DNA of 64,000 bases from CAZWDL01 sp964632995. GTDB taxonomy: Bacteria; Bacteroidota; Bacteroidia; Chitinophagales; Saprospiraceae. The number at the start of each line of letters is the position of its first letter. Positions within the stretch are counted from its first letter, which is position 1. Positions 16,330-23,038 of the stretch are shown piece after piece. The notes below the pieces were generated by a model. The model was not told where the DNA came from. It searched no databases and saw only the letters and a list, made by a program, of their open reading frames with translations. The stretch is taken from positions 7,188 through 71,187 of the forward strand of contig CAZWDL010000024.1 in the NCBI GenBank assembly GCA_964632995.1, written 5' to 3'. The translations under genes were made by a program, and so were the position numbers.

Positions 16330-17058
16330 CTAATCGGTGAGGCTTAATACTAACTGTGATTCATCGCGAACATAACCCCTTGCCCGCCCGGGAATGATTT
16401 GATAATTATCATCAACAACGGTATGCTCCATACCCTCCGGCTCGAACACCTCTTCCTGCATATAGCGGCTGTAGGTCATCCCCGCAGCGCCTTCGATGAC
16501 GCAGCCCAGGAGATTATAGTTGAAGGAGGTGTATTGAAAATCTGTTCCAGGTTCGAAGAGGAGCGTATCCGCTTCGAAAATGCAGAGAGGATCGGTGATA
16601 TAGGAATAGTGCGCCACATTCGTCACCTCTTCTTCCCGGTAATACCGGATGCCGCTTTGCTGGGTCAGCAAATGGCGAACGGTCACCGGCCAGTGCTTTT
16701 CCGGAAAGGCAGGGCAATACTGCTGTACTTCATCGTCGAGCGCCAGCCGGCCTTCTTCCGCTAGTTGTAATACGGCCGTAGCCGTCATCGGCTTACCCAC
16801 CGAAGCCGAACGAAACCTGGTTTCCGTTGTGACCGGTACAAAGTTTTCCAGATCGGCAAATCCATAGGCCTGCTTCCAGACCAACCGGTCGTCAATCCCG
16901 ATCGCGATGCTCAGTCCCGGTATCTGCTGGCGGGCCATCTCCCGGCTGATGATCCGCTCGATGCTGTCGATCACCGGCTGCGGCAACCCGGTTTGCGAAA
17001 AGCTGAAACTGCTCCACAAACAACTCATGATCAGCCCAACCGCTATCCTGTTTTTCAT
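16330..17058 (-). CDS. Beta-lactamase-family serine hydrolase, C-terminally truncated
   Basis: 242 residues. There is a signal peptide (to about residue 22), then the class C/PBP-like fold with the S-x-x-K motif SVGK (86-89), LLTQQSGI (about 131) and the YTSFNYNLLG block (about 196) that carries the second active-site tyrosine motif. Family members are 350-450 residues and carry a third motif (H/K-x-G) in the C-terminal third, which is absent. The frame ends abruptly at LVLSLTD, next to the SUMF1 fragment. It lies 33 bases after the intact paralogue at 17092-18201. It is probably inactive. Confidence 0.8.
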   Translation of the reverse strand: MKNRIAVGLIMSCLWSSFSFSQTGLPQPVIDSIERIISREMARQQIPGLSIAIGIDDRLVWKQAYGFADLENFVPVTTETRFRSASVGKPMTATAVLQLAEEGRLALDDEVQQYCPAFPEKHWPVTVRHLLTQQSGIRYYREEEVTNVAHYSYITDPLCIFEADTLLFEPGTDFQYTSFNYNLLGCVIEGAAGMTYSRYMQEEVFEPEGMEHTVVDDNYQIIPGRARGYVRDESQLVLSLTD

Positions 17059-17091
17059 CCTATGTCATTTTAACCTGTTGATCCGGTCCAC

Positions 17092-18201
17092 CTATTTACG
17101 CTGCACCAAAATCTCGTAAGCCGCAGCGGCAACTTCCTCCGCGACGGACCCAAACAGTCTTCCCTCCCCGTAATTCGTGAGGATGATGATGCCGAAACCG
17201 TATTCCGGATACAGCGCCAGGTAAGAGGCATAACCGTCAATATCCCCTCCGTGGTAAATGATGTCGGTGTTTTTGGATTCAGAGTCTATATTAAAACAAC
17301 CCAGCCCGTAACTCCAGCGCTCGTTGATCTTCAGATAGGGTTGCTGCTGAATCTCATTCACCGCCGAGGGCGTCAACAGATGCAGCATAAAACGACACAC
17401 ATCCTCCACCGAACTGAACAGGTTGCCGGCGCCGGACAAGGCGCCCATGTCCCAGGGTTCCGTTTTGGTTAGCGGATCGACTTCCAGGTAGGGTATGGCG
17501 AGCCGTTTTGCAATATCTTCAGTCGGAACCAGGCTGCTCTGACTCATTTCCAGGGCGTCAAAAATATAATCGTGCATCAGCTCATTCAGGCTTTTGCCGC
17601 TCCGGTTTTCCATAACCGTCCCCAAAACCCCGTCCCCAAAATTGGAGTACCGGTACCGTTGACCGGCCAGGGTATCGATCTGCACCATTTCCAGGCCGGC
17701 GTACAACTGATCGACAGGGAAACCCCGGATAGGGTCCGGATCTGTCCGTTGCAGATTGTCGGGATAGCGGGGCAGCTCGGCAGAATGCGTGGCCACTTCC
17801 CGAATCGTAACAAGTTGCTGCGCTACATCCCTGAGCCCGGGTATCGTATCGGGCAGGTAATCACTTACCGGGTCGTCGAGCGACAGCTGACCCGCAGCGA
17901 CGAAGCGGGCCAACAGGTGCCCGGTAAAGGTCTTGGTTACGGATCCCAGTTGATAGACCGTTTTGGCGTCAGCCGGAACCTTTTCCGCCATATCAGCATA
18001 GCCGAAACCCTTGGCATAAATCGTCTTTCCTCCCCGGACGACGCCTATGGCCAGACTGAGAAAACCGGATTCTTTTACGGCTTCATGGGCAAGTCGGTCA
18101 ATCCGGGAAAACAAACTATCCGGGACAGGACGACGGTCCTGACAGGAAAGTAAATGGGCGCCCCCGAAAAGGGCGAGCAGAAAAATAACAGTGCATTTCA
18201 T
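17092..18201 (-). CDS. Serine hydrolase, beta-lactamase class C family lipoprotein
   Basis: 369 residues, complete. Lipobox HLLSC (C20). Active-site motifs are SVTK (87-90), RYSNFGDG (the Y-S-N motif at about 187) and YHGGDIDGY (the third motif at about 317). These define the PBP/beta-lactamase-like group that includes esterases, D-aminopeptidases and peptidases of cell-wall fragments. The substrate cannot be told from sequence. It is probably anchored in the periplasm or outer membrane. The start overlaps the tail of the truncated ric frame upstream. Confidence 0.88.
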   Translation of the reverse strand: MKCTVIFLLALFGGAHLLSCQDRRPVPDSLFSRIDRLAHEAVKESGFLSLAIGVVRGGKTIYAKGFGYADMAEKVPADAKTVYQLGSVTKTFTGHLLARFVAAGQLSLDDPVSDYLPDTIPGLRDVAQQLVTIREVATHSAELPRYPDNLQRTDPDPIRGFPVDQLYAGLEMVQIDTLAGQRYRYSNFGDGVLGTVMENRSGKSLNELMHDYIFDALEMSQSSLVPTEDIAKRLAIPYLEVDPLTKTEPWDMGALSGAGNLFSSVEDVCRFMLHLLTPSAVNEIQQQPYLKINERWSYGLGCFNIDSESKNTDIIYHGGDIDGYASYLALYPEYGFGIIILTNYGEGRLFGSVAEEVAAAAYEILVQRK

Positions 18202-18592
18202 GTCGGTGTGATTTTGACCGGCAGGCGGGTGTGTATCTCTGTGATTCCTGTTCCCGGAGTAAACCCAATCCTCCGGTCCTTTCTTCCTTTAAGAGCATAG
18301 GTAGGGACCAGTAGTCAAAAAGCCTATCAGATTTATTGACGATGTAGTCGGCCAGGAAGTCGATTTCCCACTTGTTGTACTCGCTGCTGCGATGGGGACT
18401 TTCCCGGTCGAGCTCAGCGATGGCTTGCAATACAGCCGCCGCATCAACGCCCTTACGTGCACTCGCCTCTTCAACGGAGCGGCCGCCGCCGCAGCAGAAG
18501 TCGATGCCGAATTTTTTGAATACACTGGCGGTCCGGTAATCTTCGGCGACTATTTCGCCGATTTTGCTATGAATGGTGATGGTAGTAGTCAT
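18116..18592 (-). pseudogene. Truncated RIC/ScdA iron-sulfur cluster repair protein (N-terminal domain only)
   Basis: Residues 1-57 form the DUF542/ScdA N-terminal domain with FGIDFCCGGGRSVEEA (the conserved C-C-G-G-G), followed by the linker KWEIDFLADYIVN (about 75-87), which leads into the hemerythrin-like di-iron domain in the family. From residue 88 the sequence (KSDRLFDYWSL onward) is unrelated and runs into the start of the serine hydrolase gene, so the di-iron domain is lost. Full proteins are about 240 residues and repair Fe-S clusters damaged by nitric oxide or oxidants. The nearby nos genes fit a former nitrogen-oxide stress cluster. Genuine ric sequence is 18329-18592. Confidence 0.8.
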
Positions 18593-18623
18593 GATTGCAG
18601 TTTTTAAGTTATTCTATATTGAA

Positions 18624-18897
18624 GTGGGGGTTGCCGGCGCTGCGCGCGGCCGTCTGAGGGGCCCCTGAAGCAGCCGCTTCAGGGTTGTGGGGGCTCGGCT
18701 ACCGCCTCCCCGCTTGTGGAATTCGCAATGCGACTATTCCACAGGGCGGGCAGGTCTGTGGGGTTAGGTTGGCCGGGGGTAATCCGTGGTTACCCCACCC
18801 CACAGCGAGAGCGCGCAGCGAACGAGTCCCCACAAGAAGGGCGCAGCAGCGCCCGTACCCCCACAGACGGCCGCCCGCAGGGCCGGCACCCCCCCAC
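18624..18897. repeat. Large (274-bp) GC-rich composite palindrome
   Basis: The outer left arm (18624-18656, GTGGGGGTTGCCGGCGCTGC then GCGCGGCCGTCTG) is about 30/34 complementary to the right arm (18864-18897, CAGACGGCCGCCCGCAGGG then CCGGCACCCCCCCAC). Inside lie nested hairpins: CCTGAAG/CTTCAGG (18664-18683), GTGGAAT/ATTCCAC with an inner TCGCA/TGCGA stem (18716-18742), and GGGGTAA/TTACCCC (18776-18796), itself enclosed by CTGTGGGG/CCCCACAG. No protein-like frame. It fills the 314-base gap 18593-18906 between ric and nosY. It may be a non-autonomous palindromic element or a structured RNA. Confidence 0.8.
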
Positions 18898-18906
18898 GCT
18901 TCCGGT

Positions 18907-19689
18907 TTAAAAATCTTTTCGCAGGGTCAGCTGCCGCATGCCCCATACGGGCAGGGCCACCCAGGCCATCAGGCTCAGCAGGGCGACCCACTTGCCCAGA
19001 CCCATGCCCAGGAATTTTTCGAAAACCGCGCCGGTGTAGCCCATAAGCGCGGAAATATCGAGTTTCAGCAGGATGAGTATCCGCGACAAGTCGATGGGGT
19101 TGAAGAAGGAAGCGCCGAGGGCGAAACTCTGCAGTGGGTAGTCACTGAAGGCCATCAGACCCAGCAGGAAGAGGCCGTCGTAGATGACGGCGAAAAACAG
19201 CCACACCAGGATGGCCAGTCCAAAGCCCCGGATCTTATTATCATTCCACAGAGCGATCAGAAAGGCCAGTCCGGAGAAGATGAAAGACAGCATGATGCCG
19301 TTCAGCAGCAGGATGGCAAAGTTGAAAATCTGCCCCGAGGCGAAGATGCCGTAGAGCAGGAAGGGAATCCCTACGCCCAGCAGCAAGCTGCCCGACAAGG
19401 ACAGCGCCAGCCCCAGGTATTGCCCCCAGAAGATGGAAGTGCGCCGGATGGGCTGCGCCAGCAGCAGCTCGGTAAACTCCCGCGAGTTGTAGTAGTACAT
19501 CACGCCGAACATGGTGGCGATCAGGGGGCAGAGCACCAGAATGACATTCATCAGGCTGATGATAACCTTCGAGACGTCGCCGCTCAGCCAGAGCAACGAC
19601 AAGGTGAAGAGCAGGTAGAAGCCGAAGTACAAATAGCTCCAGCGGCTGCGCATCAGATCGTAAAAGCTGTATTTCAGTACCTTTAACAT
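18907..19689 (-). CDS. nosY: NosY-type ABC transporter permease for copper/NosZ maturation
   Basis: 260 residues with about six transmembrane helices (near 17-35, 43-66, 92-115, 123-148, 158-182 and 233-250). Its order after nosD and nosF identifies it as NosY, the membrane part of the NosDFY complex that helps assemble the copper centres of nitrous oxide reductase. The motif EFTELLLAQPIRRTSIFWGQYLG (about 71-93) is the cytoplasmic coupling region usual in ABC-2-type permeases. It is 305 bases downstream of nosF, an unusually wide gap filled with two perfect hairpins. Confidence 0.85.
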   Translation of the reverse strand: MLKVLKYSFYDLMRSRWSYLYFGFYLLFTLSLLWLSGDVSKVIISLMNVILVLCPLIATMFGVMYYYNSREFTELLLAQPIRRTSIFWGQYLGLALSLSGSLLLGVGIPFLLYGIFASGQIFNFAILLLNGIMLSFIFSGLAFLIALWNDNKIRGFGLAILVWLFFAVIYDGLFLLGLMAFSDYPLQSFALGASFFNPIDLSRILILLKLDISALMGYTGAVFEKFLGMGLGKWVALLSLMAWVALPVWGMRQLTLRKDF

Positions 19690-19742
19690 GGTTCTTGGTT
19701 TTTCTCGTGATTACTTCGTTTTGCCCTTGGCTTGAGGTGCGG

Positions 19743-19836
19743 TAAATTTTGGAGGAATACCTGTTTTCAGCTTGACTGCTTCGTAGGGTTTGACTTGATA
19801 GCCCTGCTCTTTTCGCGGGCATTCCTCCAAAATTTA
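19743..19836. repeat. Inverted repeat with 16-bp perfect arms between nosF and nosY
   Basis: TAAATTTTGGAGGAAT (19743-19758) is the exact complement of ATTCCTCCAAAATTTA (19821-19836). A third partial copy (CCCAAAATTTTAGGAA) follows at about 19877. The loop is 62 bases. No coding potential is seen. Confidence 0.8.
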
Positions 19837-19931
19837 GAGGGTCTTTGCGCTCGGGTTGGGGGCTTCGCGTTGCCCAAAATTTTAGGAAATAGCTTAGTTT
19901 TAGTTTTTCAACATATCTTATACTTCTCACT

Positions 19932-19972
19932 GTACCACCAGGAGGTCCTTGGGAAGGACCTCCTGGTGGTAC
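19932..19972. repeat. Perfect 19-bp hairpin between nosF and nosY
   Basis: GTACCACCAGGAGGTCCTT (19932-19950) and its exact complement (19954-19972) are separated by GGG. It begins 22 bases after the nosF stop (read on the minus strand). There is no T-run, so it may be a processing or stabilising hairpin, or another mobile palindrome. With the element at 19743 it accounts for most of the 305-base gap. Confidence 0.85.
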
Positions 19973-19994
19973 GCTCTCTAAGGTCCTTTCAGTT

Positions 19995-20768
19995 TCAATT
20001 ACCGGCAAACACCGCTCCCGGCTGCCTCGTCACTTCCATTTTTTTACCGTTCACCCGCAGCAGCTGCCCGGGGGTGAGCATCTGGGCGATGGCCCTTTCC
20101 AGATCTTTTTCACTGTACTTTGCTTTCAGTTCCTCCAGTGAGCCGCGGAAGTGGATATTGCCTTCCAGCAGGAAGACGATCTCATCGGCCATCTCTTCGA
20201 CGAAGCTGATGATGTGCGTGGTGATGATGATGGTCTTTCCCCGGGCCTTCTCCTGGCGTATCAATTCTTTGAGCTGTATCATAGCCACGGGGTCCAGTCC
20301 GGAGGTCGGCTCATCGAGAATGAGCACCGGACTGTCGTACATTAGGGCCAGGGTGAGGTTGACCTTCTGCCGGATGCCGCCCGAAAGGTTACTCAGGTAG
20401 ACATCCATATACGGTTCCAGGCCGAAGCGTTGGATAAGCGCCTCATCGCGCGAAGCGCCGGGGCGGATATCCTTGAGCATCGCGATCAGCTCGCGTACCC
20501 GCAGGTTGTCGGGAAAGCGGGCGATCTGCGGCAGGTAGTCGATGCCGGCCCGGTAAGCCCACTGTCCCTTGATGGGTTGACCGTTGAAAGTGATCGTTCC
20601 CTCATCGGGCAGCACCATACCGAGGATGGACTTGATGGTCGTCGTCTTGCCCGATCCGTTGGGGCTGAGCGCGGCGGTGATGGTCCCGGACCGCTCAAAG
20701 TTCAGATCGATGCCCTTGAGGACGGTGTTCTTGCCGTAAGATTTATGGAGGTTGTTTATCGTGATCAT
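19995..20768 (-). CDS. nosF: NosF-type ABC transporter ATP-binding protein
   Basis: 258 residues from the ATG at 20768 (MITINNLHKSYG); the open frame upstream is repeat-derived and was excluded. Walker A SPNGSGKTTT (about 35-44), Q-loop, signature LSGGIRQKV (about 134) and Walker B VLILDEP (about 155), with the H-loop in TTHI. The family Walker A is GPNGSGKT; here the first glycine codon is AGC (Ser). The protein would energise NosD/NosY during copper-centre maturation of N2O reductase. It is 302 bases downstream of nosD. Confidence 0.88.
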   Translation of the reverse strand: MITINNLHKSYGKNTVLKGIDLNFERSGTITAALSPNGSGKTTTIKSILGMVLPDEGTITFNGQPIKGQWAYRAGIDYLPQIARFPDNLRVRELIAMLKDIRPGASRDEALIQRFGLEPYMDVYLSNLSGGIRQKVNLTLALMYDSPVLILDEPTSGLDPVAMIQLKELIRQEKARGKTIIITTHIISFVEEMADEIVFLLEGNIHFRGSLEELKAKYSEKDLERAIAQMLTPGQLLRVNGKKMEVTRQPGAVFAGN

Positions 20769-21070
20769 CGAATAAGACTTTTTATGTTGTTCTTCTTGCT
20801 GATTATCGTTTTGGGTGTTCCCGCCCTTTGTTCGGGAAAGGGGATGTTCGCTCGCTGACACTCGCGAAGGAGGAAGTTGTCTCCCTGCGGTCGGCAAGGA
20901 GGATGTCGCCTTCGGCGAGGGGAGATAAAACACGACTCCTGCCTTTTCTGCCTGTCATGACTTTCCATGACTTTTCCTATTGCCGACTGCATCCCCCCTA
21001 CAAGCAATCCCATTTTCCATTTTAACTCAAAATGTGTATTTGTCAGCGCGGTCCTGCCTCCCGCCTTCGC
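20769..21070. other. nosD-nosF gap with repeat-derived sequence
   Basis: The part from about 20820 to 20935 contains inverted or near-repeated words (GCTCGCTGACACTCGCGAAGG and GATGTCGCCTTCGGCGAGG, i.e. alternating GCGAAGG/CCTTCGGCGAG units) typical of the intergenic repeats of this genome; it yields a false N-terminal extension of nosF. No gene is seen. The nosF promoter or leader must be near 20769-20820 if it is not read from nosD. Confidence 0.5.
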
Positions 21071-21119
21071 TCAAGGCTCCGGCGGGCGAAGACTGCCTAC
21101 TGCCGACTGCCTACTGCCC
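21060..21119. repeat. Hairpin repeat plus 14-bp direct repeat over the nosD stop codon
   Basis: CCCGCCTTCGCTCAAGGCTC plus CGGCGGGCGAAG (21060-21091) is a hairpin repeat that recurs at 45140-45171 (29 of 32 bases). It is followed by GACTGCCTACTGCC twice in tandem (21091-21119). The nosD stop codon (21071-21073) lies inside it, so the last ~18 residues of NosD are repeat-encoded. Confidence 0.8.
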
Positions 21120-22423
21120 TCCACCGGCTGCATCCTCGGTTTCTCATCCAGCACATTCGCCGGCGTAAACACCGGGCTGACCTTTTCGGCGAAGTTGACC
21201 AGGTCGACGAAGAGGCTGCGCAGCAGGACGATAGTCTCCGGGCTGCGGCTGAGAATGAAGGAGAACAGCTTGACCGGGCGGTGCAGTACGTCGCCGATGC
21301 CGTCGCGGTCCAGGTCGTAGCCGCTGTATTCGCTCCAGTAGTTGCCGTCGAAGGTGTTGTTATTCACCTTGCTGTTGACCACCAGGTTGAGGGTATTGCT
21401 GCGGAAGTTATTGTTGGTAAAAACATTATCCAGGCAGCCGCCCGACATGCGGATGGCCCAGCCGTTGCGGCGGAATTCGTTTTCGTAGTAGTTCACCCGG
21501 TTCGATCCTTCGATGAGGATGCCGACGGTATTCTGATCGAAGGTATTCTGCGTGATTTCGGCGTCGAAGATTTCTTTGAGCAGCAGGCCGTAGGCGGCGC
21601 GCCCCCAGTTGTGTTCGAAGTGGTTGTCGATCATGTTGATCCGCCGGGAGAACATGACGGCTACGCCGGCGCCGTTGTCGCGAAAAATATTGTTGGTGTA
21701 GGTATCGTCATTGGAAAACATAAAGTGCAAACCATAGCGCACATTCTCGGCGCTGAAGTTATCTTCCACCGTGCTGTTATTGACGAATTCGAAATAAATG
21801 CCGTCGCGTTGGCGGCGCACTTCGTTATTCCGTATTTCCACCCGCTCGCAGTACCAGGCGTGGATGGCGTTACCGGAGGATGCCTCATTGACCGCTTCGC
21901 CGAGAATGACATTATCTTCCACCAGACCGTCGGCGCTGTATTCCAGATAGATGCCGAAGAAGGTGTTGATCAGCCGGTTGTTGCGGATGACGAAGTCACG
22001 TTTGCGCTGCACGCGGATGCCGGCGCGATCCTTCAGGTAGCTGTTGTCTACGTTTTGAATCTGCAGTCCCTCCACCGTTACGCCGTCGGCGGCGATGATG
22101 AGGATTTCGGCGTCGTTGTCGCCGTCGATCTTCGGAAAGCCTTCGCCACGCAAATGCAACTGCTTCTCGATGCGCAGGGGTGCTTCGTAGTAGGTGCCGT
22201 GGAGGATGCGGATTTCATCGCCGTCGGCGGCTATTTCCAGGGCCTGGGCGATGGTCGCCACCGGTCCGGCGGGATCGACGGTGATCGTTTTAGCGAAAGC
22301 GGAATAAGTCCCCAGGAAGAAGAGGAGACAGAACACGGAATGGGTTAGAGAAAATTCAAGCCCGCTCCTCCCTTCCGGAGACCGTTCCGATTGATAGGGT
22401 TGTTTGGCAAAAAGTCGTTTCAT
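21071..22423 (-). CDS. nosD: NosD periplasmic copper-maturation beta-helix protein
   Basis: 450 residues. The signal sequence region (about 28-44, LLFFLGTYSAFA) precedes a right-handed beta-helix of parallel repeats (N-rich turns such as IRNNRL, VEDNVI, IRNNEV, VEDNFS, YTNNIF, MIDNHF; residues about 95-370), as in NosD and carbohydrate-binding CASH proteins. Blocks such as GNAIHAWYC and FDGNYWSEYSGYDLDRDGIGD are typical of NosD. It works with NosF and NosY to mature nitrous oxide reductase in the periplasm. The N-terminal ~27 residues before the hydrophobic core and the C-terminal repeat-encoded tail are doubtful. It lies 21 bases after the nosL remnant. Confidence 0.92.
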   Translation of the reverse strand: MKRLFAKQPYQSERSPEGRSGLEFSLTHSVFCLLFFLGTYSAFAKTITVDPAGPVATIAQALEIAADGDEIRILHGTYYEAPLRIEKQLHLRGEGFPKIDGDNDAEILIIAADGVTVEGLQIQNVDNSYLKDRAGIRVQRKRDFVIRNNRLINTFFGIYLEYSADGLVEDNVILGEAVNEASSGNAIHAWYCERVEIRNNEVRRQRDGIYFEFVNNSTVEDNFSAENVRYGLHFMFSNDDTYTNNIFRDNGAGVAVMFSRRINMIDNHFEHNWGRAAYGLLLKEIFDAEITQNTFDQNTVGILIEGSNRVNYYENEFRRNGWAIRMSGGCLDNVFTNNNFRSNTLNLVVNSKVNNNTFDGNYWSEYSGYDLDRDGIGDVLHRPVKLFSFILSRSPETIVLLRSLFVDLVNFAEKVSPVFTPANVLDEKPRMQPVEGSRQSAVGSLRPPEP

Positions 22424-22444
22424 AACAGTTGGGTGAATATCAGC

Positions 22445-22651
22445 TTATTCAAAATAGGTCAATCCCGCGGTTTCGAAATGTATCTTCAGTTCTGTCCAGT
22501 TGTAGCGCGTTCCGTCCTTGGCCTCTACGACATTCCGGGCCGCTTCCTGCTGCTCAAAGGCCGAAAGAAAGGCCCCCATCGGGCTGGGGATGGCCTCGCT
22601 GATCAGGAAGGTGCTGCTGCGAGTGTCAATAAGTTCGCCGGGCTGGGCCGG
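22445..22651 (-). pseudogene. nosL: NosL copper lipoprotein, C-terminal fragment
   Basis: The residues PAQPGELIDTRSSTFLISEA, IPSPMGAFLSAFEQQEAARN and YNWTELKIHF match the C-terminal half of NosL (family pattern GELID..A.F..S....SPMG..L.AF). The N-terminal half with the lipobox cysteine and the C-M-x-x copper motif is absent: upstream of about 22651 the frame turns into antisense-like serine-rich sequence, because the DNA there encodes a different fragment on the other strand. NosL delivers copper for NosZ. Position directly before nosD fits a nosL gene cut by a deletion. Confidence 0.7.
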
Positions 22652-22682
22652 CGTCACCGAGCGTCGCAAGCCGGAATGGATC

Positions 22683-22853
22683 ATGAATATGACCATGAAT
22701 GTAGATGTCATGCTCGCCGAGGATCCCACCGCGCAGAAGCTGCTGGAGGAATGTCTTACGCGCATGCCCAACCAGAACATTTCGCGAGAGGATTCGCGGG
22801 CGCTGCTGGAGTACATGTATTTCAATGATGGGCACGAGGTAGCGCAACAGTAG
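22683..22853 (+). pseudogene. 3' end of an unidentified gene, possibly a small c-type cytochrome
   Basis: The plus frame from about 22683 reads MNVDVMLAEDPTAQ, LLEECLTRMPNQNIS and REDSRALLEYMYFND, then TAG at 22851. The helix pattern with MPNQNIS..DSRALLEYMY resembles the last helix of small c-type cytochromes that accompany nos genes, where a heme-ligand methionine precedes a final helix. The heme motif C-x-x-C-H and everything before it are missing. It abuts the nosL fragment head to head, so one deletion could have removed both 5' ends and the DNA between. The identity is uncertain, the coding character good. Confidence 0.45.
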
Positions 22854-22855
22854 GC

Positions 22856-22999
22856 GTTTAGAGTTTATAAGTTTAGACGGCCCACGACTTCGTCGGGGCC
22901 TGGTTTAGGAGTTTAGGCCCAGCCGTGAATTTGCCGGAGCAGCTAAACTTCTAAACAGCCCCGCCACGAAGTGGCCGGGGCGCTAAATTTCTAAACTCC
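22856..22999. repeat. GTTTAGAGTTTATAAGTTTAG-type inverted repeat
   Basis: Left: GTTTAGAGTTTATAAGTTTAG, then GGTTTAGGAGTTTAGG. Right: CTAAACTTCTAAAC and CTAAATTTCTAAACTCC. The 9-nt word GTTTAGAAG/GTTTAGGAG repeats on one side and its complement on the other. Inside are CACGACTTCGTCGGGGC and GCCACGAAGTGGCCGGGG, again partly inverted. It starts 3 bases after the upstream stop codon. The same element type occurs at 48441-48619. Confidence 0.85.
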
Positions 23000-23038
23000 A
23001 CCTTGGGCGCTCACCCATTTTAACGAAGCAAGCTTACC

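Noticed and set aside
21091..21119. Tandem 14-bp repeat considered as a CRISPR-like or VNTR array
   Set aside because: Only two units without spacers; it fits the short-period repeat family at gene ends better.
21032..22348. 438-codon plus-strand open frame opposite nosD
   Set aside because: It mirrors the NosD beta-helix coding; NosD is clearly the true gene.
22518..22680. N-terminal part of the plus-strand frame before the cytochrome-like fragment
   Set aside because: It is antisense to the well-supported NosL C-terminal half; only the part after about 22683 looks coding on the plus strand.
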